Notes under the pieces: model-generated
What the model saw: the letters and a program-made list of their open reading frames with translations, nothing else
Databases searched by the model: none
What the model was told of the DNA's origin: nothing
DNA from: JBDKUD01 sp039679805
Lineage (GTDB): Bacteria; Bacillota; Syntrophomonadia; Syntrophomonadales; Syntrophomonadaceae
Reading direction: 5' to 3'
Assembly: GCA_039679805.1 (NCBI GenBank)
Contig: JBDKUD010000402.1
Coordinates: 1 to 5,115, forward strand
DNA length: 5,115 nucleotides
Made by a program: the position numbers and the translations under genes
In this document: positions 1 to 5,115 of the stretch, one piece after another
How positions within the stretch are numbered: the first letter of the stretch is position 1
Layout: each line of letters begins with the position of its first letter

Positions 1-2
1 GT

Positions 3-122
3 AAGACTCTGTCTCTGGAGGAAGAAGGTTTTGACCTCATACCGGCACAATTAATAAAGGGAATAATCACCGAAGATGCTATTCTCAACCCTGCTAATGG
101 TGCAAGCCATACCTTGTTGTAA
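3..122 (+). CDS. Possible 3' end of an unrecognised gene, cut by left window edge
   Basis: An open frame enters from the left edge and stops at TAA (120-122), giving the last 39 residues of a possible protein. It begins KTLSLEEEGFDLIPAQ and ends NPANGASHTLL. The composition is protein-like (acidic start, mixed hydrophobics, ordinary codons), but 39 open codons are easily reached by chance. The opposite strand is also largely open over this stretch, and the end overlaps the putative minus-strand debris by about 29 bases, so the two cannot both be intact genes. No motif, domain or family is recognised. If real, it would be convergent with the beta-oxidation operon. No terminator follows the stop directly; the nearest hairpin on this strand is at 521-547. 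Confidence 0.3.
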   Translation, partial: KTLSLEEEGFDLIPAQLIKGIITEDAILNPANGASHTLL

Positions 123-553
123 GACTGACCTGATTGTAATAATAATTTAAGTTAAACAGTTCGTCAGCTTCTTTAGCTATCAGATTGGCTGACATCTCCT
201 TTTTAACCTCTTGTAACCTTTTGTCCCCCTCCTGGTCTAGCGACCGTGCGAGAGCTTTTTTGACAGAATCATAAACTCTTCCGGCACCAGCGCTTCCTTC
301 AGAGCCAATCCCAGTTTGACCCCGTCATAAGTAAGTTCGAAATAGAACTTGCCTCAGTTAGGAGTTTTGGAAGTCATGATATCTCGGCCCAGATCGTATC
401 AACGACCAGTTTCCCCCTGGATCTGGCCCGAGTAGCCATTTCCACTGCGTCCAGTACCCCGGTTGCACTTTCACCCAGCCCGGAAGCAAAACTCATCTTA
501 TTGCGGAGGGAAGCTTCAAAGCAAACCACCCGTTTGACGGGTGGTGCTAATTT
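94..553 (-). pseudogene. Decayed minus-strand coding debris, family unknown
   Basis: Read on the minus strand, this stretch gives consecutive protein-like fragments in different frames with no intact gene. The first (374-553) is open without a start in its upstream part; from an internal ATG at 496 it reads MSFASGLGESATGVLD and ends DTIWAEIS at a TGA (374-376). That stop overlaps an ATG (375-377) in an ATGA arrangement typical of coupled genes. The next frame gives MTSKTPN, a TGA (354-356), then GKFYFELTYDGVKLG and on to TAG at 237-239. A third frame (94-324) has no start codon but reads RVYDSVKKALARSLDQEG, a charged, helix-rich segment ending at TAG 94-96. The simplest reading is one or two small genes broken by a nonsense change and a frameshift near 265-285. 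I do not recognise the family. Chance open frames are the main alternative, since each piece is short. Confidence 0.3.
521..547. terminator. GC-rich hairpin, terminator-like on both strands
   Basis: A perfect 8-bp stem CCACCCGT/ACGGGTGG (526-533 with 537-544) closes a TTG loop. GCA (521-523) can pair with TGC (545-547) if two A residues bulge out. On the plus strand it is followed by TAATTTTTAATATTTT, and on the minus strand by TTTGCTTTG, so it could end transcripts from either side, imperfectly in both cases. It does not immediately follow any intact gene. Such short GC hairpins are also found at the ends of IS200/IS605-family elements, so an insertion-element remnant is a second possibility, but no transposase is seen beside it. 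Confidence 0.4.
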
Positions 554-601
554 TTAATATTTTCCTTACTTACGCTCCGCTCAACAGGCTAAAGCCCATA
601 A

Positions 602-647
602 AAGCAAAAAGCATCTTCCCAATGATAAATCATTACAGAAGATGCTT
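602..647 (-). terminator. Rho-independent terminator of the beta-oxidation operon
   Basis: A perfect 10-bp stem AAGCATCTTC/GAAGATGCTT (609-618 with 638-647) carries a second inner palindrome AATGAT-AA-ATCATT (621-634), giving a stacked hairpin. In the minus-strand transcript the stem runs directly into TTTTTGCTTT, a good U-rich tail. It starts 44 nt beyond the TAA of the acyl-CoA dehydrogenase (692-694). No U-tract follows on the plus strand, so it acts in one direction. This marks the 3' end of the operon. Confidence 0.87.
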
Positions 648-691
648 AAACCACAAAATATTTTCAAAAGAGTTCTTATATCATCAACATT

Positions 692-2446
692 TTATACTAC
701 ATATTTAACCGTCGATGATACTACAGCAGCAACTTCCCGCCTTAAAGCGATTGTATTCTTAGGAGTGTACTGTAACAACTGTTGAAGATCACTTAAAAGT
801 CTATTTAAAACCTCACCTTCGGCCACATATGCCAATATTTCTTTGGCCCAATTAAACACATTGTTAATTGCAGAATTAATATAAATGGTAGCCATATTTA
901 CTTTCAGTTTTGCACCGTTTTGTCCATCCCTGGTTACTGCTTTCTGGGCACGAAGCCAAGCGCTTTCCATACCAAAGGTGGCCATGAACATATCAGCGAA
1001 TTTTCCTACGATTTCCTGATGTTTTAATATATCAGGGCCATATTTGTTGGTTGCTGCACCAGCGGTGAAAATCGTTATATCCTTGGCAGCTTGCACCAGG
1101 TCTGCTTCACCATTGCGAACCGGAACCCCGGCTGCAATCTGTGCCCGGTTTTGTGCAATTGCTTCCTTAAGAGGAATATCCCCTTTTAATCCCCGACGGA
1201 AAAAAGTGTTAGTGGTAACGGTGCGATTTATTTCATTGGTGCCCTCAAATATGCGGTATACCCTGCAATCCCTATATAATCTTTCAATGGGATATTCAGC
1301 GGTTACTCCATAGCCACCGTGTATCTGGACGCCTTCATCCATAACATACCCCTGAATTTCGGTAGCAGATACTTTATTAATGGAGCATTCTATAGCGTAT
1401 TCCTCAATTCCTTTGGCGGCTACCTGACCCCCGTCAGGACCTGAGATATCCAGCGTATGCATAAGATCTTCTAACATACCACCAGTACGATAGACATTGC
1501 TTTCCGCTACATAAGTTCTAGTAGCCATTTCCGCAAGTTTTTCCTTGATCAGGCCAAATTCGCAAATAGACTGACCAAATTGCTTGCGGTCAACGGCAAA
1601 TTGCGCAGCCAATTCAATAGCATATTTGCAATTACCTACTGCATTGGCAGCTAGTTTATAACGCCCCATGTTCAATATATTGAAAGCAATAACATGGCCC
1701 TTACCAATTTCAAACAGCACATTCTCGACCGGAACTTTTACATCCTCCAGGATTAGGGTCCGGGTAGATGATCCTTTAATACCCATCTTATGCTCTTCAG
1801 GCCCAGTTGATAGCCCTTCCAAATTTGCATCCACGATAAAGCCGGTAAACTTTTCTCTATCGATTTTGGCGAAAACGATAAAAAGGTCAGCAAAAGCAGA
1901 ATTCGTGATAAATTGTTTGGTACCATTTAGTATATAGTACTTACCATCCGGTCTTAATACGGCCCAAGTTTTGGCAGATAGAGCGTCTGAACCGGCTCCC
2001 GGCTCTGTCAGCGCATAGGCAGTAGCTTTTTCACCCGATACTATACCAGGCAGATATCTCAATTTCTGTTCATGAGTACCAAAGTAAACAATAGGTAGTT
2101 GGCCAATGCCGGTTTGACCGCCGTGAGTCATAGCAAATCCGCCAGCCCGCCCCATGCATTCGCAAACAATACTGGTGCTGATTTTGTCCATAGCATAGCC
2201 ATCATATTCTTCCGGAACTTCGGTTCCCAGCAGACCTAACTCTCCTGCGGCCACGATTAACTCCTTGTTAAGCCCTACCTTTTTAGCTTCCAAATCATCC
2301 ATAACGGGCAATACTTTATCTGTAACAAAGCCTAAAGCCGTGCGATAAATCATTTTATGCTCATCAGTGAAATCCTCCGGGGTAAATACATCGGAAGGGT
2401 CAGTTTGGCTAAGGAGAAAGCTCCCTCCCTTTGGTATACTCTTCAT
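692..2446 (-). CDS. Long-form acyl-CoA dehydrogenase (FadE/VLCAD-like)
   Basis: A 584-residue FAD-dependent acyl-CoA dehydrogenase that oxidises acyl-CoA to trans-2-enoyl-CoA and passes electrons to electron-transfer flavoprotein; a cytoplasmic soluble enzyme is expected. Visible signatures are YALTEPGAGSDA (residues 144-155, flavin/substrate region), DRKQFGQSI (286-294), QIHGGYG (374-380) and YRDCRVYRIFEGTNEINR (391-408). Glu401 of the last motif (codon 1244-1246) is at the position of the catalytic base. The usual 380-residue fold ends near residue 417 and is followed by a helical extension of about 167 residues, as in Bacillus FadE and mitochondrial VLCAD; this favours longer-chain substrates and fatty-acid breakdown over butyryl-CoA synthesis. 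ATG 2446 is chosen because GAGGTGA lies 5 nt upstream and the family's N-terminal KGGSFLL motif follows at once. The frame stays open upstream to an ATG at 2548, but that would overlap the hydratase gene by 74 nt. Last gene of the operon, 28 nt after the hydratase. The exact chain-length specificity is not readable. Confidence 0.96.
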   Translation of the reverse strand: MKSIPKGGSFLLSQTDPSDVFTPEDFTDEHKMIYRTALGFVTDKVLPVMDDLEAKKVGLNKELIVAAGELGLLGTEVPEEYDGYAMDKISTSIVCECMGRAGGFAMTHGGQTGIGQLPIVYFGTHEQKLRYLPGIVSGEKATAYALTEPGAGSDALSAKTWAVLRPDGKYYILNGTKQFITNSAFADLFIVFAKIDREKFTGFIVDANLEGLSTGPEEHKMGIKGSSTRTLILEDVKVPVENVLFEIGKGHVIAFNILNMGRYKLAANAVGNCKYAIELAAQFAVDRKQFGQSICEFGLIKEKLAEMATRTYVAESNVYRTGGMLEDLMHTLDISGPDGGQVAAKGIEEYAIECSINKVSATEIQGYVMDEGVQIHGGYGVTAEYPIERLYRDCRVYRIFEGTNEINRTVTTNTFFRRGLKGDIPLKEAIAQNRAQIAAGVPVRNGEADLVQAAKDITIFTAGAATNKYGPDILKHQEIVGKFADMFMATFGMESAWLRAQKAVTRDGQNGAKLKVNMATIYINSAINNVFNWAKEILAYVAEGEVLNRLLSDLQQLLQYTPKNTIALRREVAAVVSSTVKYVV

Positions 2447-2450
2447 ATTT

Positions 2451-2458
2451 CTCACCTC
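2451..2458 (-). promoter_or_regulatory. Ribosome binding site fixing the acyl-CoA dehydrogenase start
   Basis: The minus strand reads GAGGTGAG, GAAAT-type spacer, then ATG at 2446. GAGGTGA matches seven bases of the ideal AGGAGGTGAT complement of 16S rRNA, with 5 nt to the start codon. It settles the start at 2446 over the in-frame ATG at 2548, which lies inside the preceding gene. Confidence 0.8.
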
Positions 2459-2474
2459 ACATTCCTCTTGTCTC

Positions 2475-3254
2475 TTATTTATCCGTATATTTGGGCTTCC
2501 GTTTCTCAACAAAAGCTGACAGACCTTCTTTTGCATCAGCACTGGCAAAGGCAGTTACAAAATTTTGAATTTCCAGAATCAGGCCAGAAGTGATATCCAG
2601 GTTAATTCCGACATTCATAGCTTCTTTGGTCATTTGCATAGCCACTGCTGGTTTGACAGCTATCTTCCGGGCCAATTTTTGAGCTTCTTCCAGAAGAGAC
2701 TCGGTCGGCACAACTTTGTTTACCAGACCAATCTTTTCAGCCGCAGCGGCATCAATTATGTCACCAAGGAAAATCAGCTCCTTCGCTTTGGCCATACCAA
2801 TAAGCCTGGGAAGGCGTTGGGTGCCGCCGCCACCGGGGATAATACCCAAACCCAGTTCAGGCTGTCCTAATTTAGCGTTGTCTGCTGCGATTCGGTAATC
2901 ACAGGCCAGAGCCAACTCACAACCACCACCAAAAGCTACTCCGCTGATAGCGGCAATAACCGGCTTGTTAAGATTTTCGATTTTCTCCAAGGCAACTCTG
3001 GAATTATTGCAGAATTGATAAACTTGCACCGGAGTCAGGTTTACCATTTCTGAAACATCAGCGCCTGCAGCCAGAGCTTTGCCCCCTGCACCGGTAATGA
3101 TTACCGCCTTTACCGAAGGGTCGGCTTTAATTTCATCAGCGGCCTTACCCAACTCCGTAAACACCTGACTATTCAAAGGATTCATCGGCGGTCGGTTCAG
3201 AGTAATGGTCGCCACTCCGTTGTCTTTGGTTAACAAAATGGTTTCATAGGCCAT
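2475..3254 (-). CDS. crt: Enoyl-CoA hydratase (crotonase family, Crt-like)
   Basis: A 259-residue crotonase-fold enzyme, the usual length, adding water to trans-2-enoyl-CoA to give 3-hydroxyacyl-CoA in beta-oxidation (crotonyl-CoA to 3-hydroxybutyryl-CoA for Crt). The N-terminal strand and NRPPMNPLN motif lie at residues 20-28. AGADVSEM (63-70) is the CoA/oxyanion-hole segment, and AFGGGCELALACD (107-119) and LGQPELGLGIIPGGGGTQR (129-147) form the active site. Both acids of true hydratases are present: Glu113 and Glu133, 20 residues apart as in rat mitochondrial hydratase. This argues against an isomerase or dehalogenase member of the superfamily. The C-terminus ends with the usual FVEKRKPKY tail. 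ATG 3254 is preceded by AAAGGGGG with an 8-nt spacer, a G-rich and somewhat weaker Shine-Dalgarno than those of its neighbours. Third gene of the operon in view, behind a 133-nt gap with a large hairpin. The symbol is by resemblance to clostridial Crt; chain length is unproven. Confidence 0.95.
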   Translation of the reverse strand: MAYETILLTKDNGVATITLNRPPMNPLNSQVFTELGKAADEIKADPSVKAVIITGAGGKALAAGADVSEMVNLTPVQVYQFCNNSRVALEKIENLNKPVIAAISGVAFGGGCELALACDYRIAADNAKLGQPELGLGIIPGGGGTQRLPRLIGMAKAKELIFLGDIIDAAAAEKIGLVNKVVPTESLLEEAQKLARKIAVKPAVAMQMTKEAMNVGINLDITSGLILEIQNFVTAFASADAKEGLSAFVEKRKPKYTDK

Positions 3255-3307
3255 TATTTGTTCCCCCTTTCTTTTTATACTTGGTTAGTTGGGGTAGAAA
3301 GAATTAA

Positions 3308-3357
3308 GCCGAGCAGGGATGCTTAGGAGCTACGAGGAGGGACTCCCTGCACTCGGC
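3308..3357 (-). other. Long imperfect hairpin between hbd and crt
   Basis: GCCGAGCAGGGA (3308-3319) is the inverted match of TCCCTG-CA-CTCGGC (3344-3357): 12 pairs with a 2-nt bulge and a 24-nt loop, plus a possible closing A-T pair (3307/3358). On the transcript it sits 30 nt after the hbd stop and 53 nt before the crt start. The following bases are TTAATTCTTTC, only moderately U-rich, so it may be a leaky terminator, a processing or mRNA-stabilising structure, or a copy of a dispersed palindromic repeat. The transcript loop carries CCUCCU, and GGAGU/GCUCC (transcript sense) could form a competing stem. The pairing is seen directly; the function is inferred. Confidence 0.6.
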
Positions 3358-3387
3358 TGTTAAAGCATTAAAATTGTTTCTTATAAC

Positions 3388-4248
3388 CTATTTCTTCTGG
3401 TAATCATACCAGCCTACACCGGTTTTTTTACCCAGTTTGCCGGAGGAGACAATAGCCTTAAGCGTGTAAGGCGGAGCCCAGAACGCATTCTTGGTCTCAT
3501 CGAAGAAGACATCAAGAACTAACTTGGAAATATCGATTCCGGTAAAGTCCATCAGTTCAAAGGGGCCCATCGGATAATTCAAGCCCAGTTTTACCGCAAT
3601 GTCGATATCGGCCGGGGTGGCTACGCCAGTTTCCACCAGACGTATAGCTTCCAGGAACTGAGGCATCATGCAGCGGTTGACGATGAAGCCCGGGGTATCT
3701 TTCTTAACTTCAACAGTGGTCTTACCAAATGCTTGGGCCAGTTCGGATGCAACCTTAACGGTCTCATCGCTGGTGGAGTAGCCGCGAATGATTTCGCACA
3801 GTCTCATAACCGGAACAGGGTTGAAGAAATGCATTCCTACGAATTTATCACCACGTTTGGTGGCACCAGCCAGCAGGGAAATTGATATAGAGGAAGTATT
3901 GGTGGCCAGAATGACGTCCGGTTTCAATATCCCATCTAGTTCTGCCAGAACGGCTTTCTTGATGTTAACGTCTTCGACGATAACTTCAATCATATAGTCA
4001 ACAACTGCCAAATCTTCCTTGTTGGTAGTCTTGGTAATACGCCCCATTATTGCATCCTTAGCTGCCTGGTCCATTTTACCTTTTTCAACATTCTTGGATA
4101 AGATTTTGTCAATTCCGGCGACTCCCTTATCAACAAAGCCCATATCCATATCGCATAGAACTACGTCATAACCGGCCTGAGCTGCTACCTGGACAATACC
4201 GCTGCCCATTGCACCTGCTCCTAATACTCCAATCTTTTTGATTGACAT
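3388..4248 (-). CDS. hbd: 3-hydroxyacyl-CoA (3-hydroxybutyryl-CoA) dehydrogenase, NAD-type
   Basis: A 286-residue cytoplasmic dehydrogenase that interconverts 3-hydroxyacyl-CoA and 3-oxoacyl-CoA with a nicotinamide cofactor; the length matches single-function clostridial Hbd (about 282). The Rossmann domain begins at once with GVLGAGAMGSGI (residues 7-18). An acidic residue, Asp33, ends the second strand (VVLCDMD), which favours NAD(H). Catalytic and binding residues line up with the family: TNTSS (116-120, Ser119), GMHFFNPVPVMRLCEII (138-154) with the His140/Glu152 dyad 12 residues apart, and TPGFIVNR (185-192) with Asn191. The C-terminal helical domain (about 187-286) contains LGLNYPMGPFELMDFTG (221-237) and ends GKKTGVGWYDY. 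ATG 4248 has a perfect AAAAGGAGGT (4256-4265) 7 nt upstream. The gene lies 22 nt after the CoA-transferase, so the two are surely cotranscribed. Nothing looks broken. The stop is TAG (3388-3390). Confidence 0.96.
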   Translation of the reverse strand: MSIKKIGVLGAGAMGSGIVQVAAQAGYDVVLCDMDMGFVDKGVAGIDKILSKNVEKGKMDQAAKDAIMGRITKTTNKEDLAVVDYMIEVIVEDVNIKKAVLAELDGILKPDVILATNTSSISISLLAGATKRGDKFVGMHFFNPVPVMRLCEIIRGYSTSDETVKVASELAQAFGKTTVEVKKDTPGFIVNRCMMPQFLEAIRLVETGVATPADIDIAVKLGLNYPMGPFELMDFTGIDISKLVLDVFFDETKNAFWAPPYTLKAIVSSGKLGKKTGVGWYDYQKK

Positions 4249-4270
4249 AATACATACCTCCTTTTATTTA

Positions 4271-5115
4271 TTAATCGATAATGCCCCGACCCTTTAAGGA
4301 TTCTATTTCAACATCCGTATAGCCCAACATCTCGCCCAGAATTCTCTCAGTATCAAAGCCAATGTCTACCTGGCCACGCCATACCTGGCCCGGAGTGTCC
4401 ATGAACTTGGGCACAAAGCCAAAGGCTTCAACTTCCCTATCAATGGCGGGCACGTGGTACTTAATAAAATTCCCTCTGGAGTGCCAGTGAGGATCAGCAT
4501 AGATATCTTTAGGCGTCTTGACGATGCCTACCGGGGTCTTAAACTTATCCATGTGGTCCTGGGCTTCCTGAGCGGTACGCTCACTGAACCACTTGTCGAT
4601 ATAGGCATATAAAGCCTTGCCTTTTTCAGAGTTGATTGCCTCCATGGAATTTCCGGCTTCTTCCCATTTGTATTCCTCGGGAGACAGACCCAGCCCTTCT
4701 ATACAGCGGTTGTAGGCGGCTTTTCCAAAAGCACCGATAAAAGCGTAACGACCATCTTTGCACTTGTGCATCGAAGCAGGCTGGAATATGGGTACCCGGC
4801 TGCCAGCGCGGCTCTTCTCAATTCCGAGATTAATATAACTGGTCCAATGATCATCAAGGTTACGAGCTGCGGTTTCTACCTGTGCCAAATCAATTTCCTG
4901 ACCCAGGCCGCCTTTCAAGACGTTGATATAACCGGCCAAAATAGCACCAAAGGCGTAGATCGCGGTAAGATAGTCGTTGGTGAAAGGAATCGGGTAAACC
5001 GGGGGTTCCGGTGGAGGATTACCGAACAGGTTCATCTGGCCACTTTCCGCAAGGCCGATCGGGTCATAGGAAGGGCGGTTACAGATGGCAGGATCGCCGC
5101 CAAACTGAGGCCGAC
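4271..5115 (-). CDS. CaiB/BaiF family III CoA-transferase, N-terminus cut by window edge
   Basis: The last 280 residues of a CoA-transferase of the CaiB/BaiF (formyl-CoA transferase) family, which moves CoA between carboxylic acids through an aspartyl-CoA thioester. The frame is open to the right edge, so ATG 5035 is internal and not the start. The sequence resembles E. coli CaiB closely in places: visible residues 41-48 read YPIPFTND, where Asp47 (codon 4973-4975) aligns with catalytic Asp169 of CaiB/Frc; GLGQEIDLA follows at 69-77; and the C-terminal PKFMDTPGQVWRG (235-247) matches the CaiB motif PKF-x-x-x-PGQ-x-WRG. From this alignment about 120 residues are missing, giving a full length near 400, normal for the family. 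Alpha-methylacyl-CoA racemases share the fold and the Asp, so the unseen N-terminus matters, but the CaiB-like tail favours a transferase. As first visible gene of the operon it likely activates the substrate, or exchanges CoA, ahead of beta-oxidation. The acid used cannot be read. The stop is TAA (4271-4273). Confidence 0.93.
   Translation of the reverse strand, partial: RPQFGGDPAICNRPSYDPIGLAESGQMNLFGNPPPEPPVYPIPFTNDYLTAIYAFGAILAGYINVLKGGLGQEIDLAQVETAARNLDDHWTSYINLGIEKSRAGSRVPIFQPASMHKCKDGRYAFIGAFGKAAYNRCIEGLGLSPEEYKWEEAGNSMEAINSEKGKALYAYIDKWFSERTAQEAQDHMDKFKTPVGIVKTPKDIYADPHWHSRGNFIKYHVPAIDREVEAFGFVPKFMDTPGQVWRGQVDIGFDTERILGEMLGYTDVEIESLKGRGIID

Noticed and set aside
354..356. In-frame TGA that could be read as a selenocysteine codon (MTSKTPN-TGA-GKFYFEL)
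   Set aside because: The frame ends again at a TAG only 38 codons later, no selenoprotein family is recognisable, and I see no convincing conserved stem-loop of the bacterial SECIS type directly after it. A nonsense change in debris is simpler.
1..600. CRISPR array or tandem repeat array in the gene-poor left end
   Set aside because: No regularly spaced direct repeats were found; only isolated hairpins and short open frames are present.
1044..1937. Plus-strand open frames of 89 codons (1044-1313 and 1668-1937)
   Set aside because: They lie wholly antisense to the well-supported acyl-CoA dehydrogenase, lack recognisable motifs, and are expected shadows of its coding frame.
2357..2898. Plus-strand open frames over the crt/acd junction and crt
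   Set aside because: Antisense to strongly conserved coding sequence with catalytic motifs. No family resemblance was seen in the translations.
3255..3300. TATAAA on the minus strand before crt as a possible internal -10 promoter box
   Set aside because: No acceptable -35 box lies 16-18 bases upstream; the best candidate, TTCTTT, is a poor match. A/T-rich leader sequence explains it as well.
3788..3997. Plus-strand open frame of 69 codons inside hbd
   Set aside because: Antisense shadow of the Rossmann and catalytic region of hbd, with no independent support.
4271..5035. Taking ATG 5035 as the start of the CoA-transferase
   Set aside because: The frame continues without a stop to the window edge and the upstream residues (for example NRPSYDPIGLAESGQ) match the CaiB family, so the protein is truncated by the window and does not start there.

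Overview
The window reads as part of a fatty-acid or acyl-CoA oxidation operon from a Gram-positive anaerobe of the Firmicutes/Clostridia kind (Syntrophomonadaceae, Peptococcaceae and similar groups are plausible). The basis is the gene content, purine-rich Shine-Dalgarno sites (one is a perfect AAAAGGAGGT), moderate base composition, and protein sequences that resemble clostridial Crt and Hbd and Bacillus-type long FadE. This placement is an inference, and no species can be named.

All four confident genes lie on the minus strand and are read from right to left. In transcription order they are: a CaiB-type family III CoA-transferase cut by the right edge of the window (4271-5115); an NAD-linked 3-hydroxyacyl-CoA dehydrogenase (3388-4248); an enoyl-CoA hydratase of the crotonase family (2475-3254); and a long, FadE/VLCAD-type acyl-CoA dehydrogenase (692-2446). 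The gaps between them are 22, 133 and 28 nt. A compound hairpin followed by a U-rich tract (602-647) ends the operon 44 nt after the last stop codon. The 133-nt gap holds a long imperfect hairpin (3308-3357), the most interesting non-coding element here.

The enzymes fit one pathway. The transferase would load or exchange CoA on a carboxylic acid. The dehydrogenase makes the 2-enoyl-CoA, the hydratase makes the 3-hydroxyacyl-CoA, and the NAD-linked dehydrogenase makes the 3-oxoacyl-CoA. Thiolase and electron-transfer flavoprotein genes are not in the window. The operon promoter must lie to the right of it, because none is visible.

The left 600 bases contain no intact gene. They hold a short open frame running in from the left edge on the plus strand (3-122), fragments of what looks like a decayed minus-strand coding region (about 94-553), and a GC-rich hairpin with a 3-base loop (521-547). 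I could not recognise the proteins. I found no convincing new biological system: the right 4.5 kb is a coherent but fairly ordinary beta-oxidation operon, and the left end looks like eroded accessory DNA.
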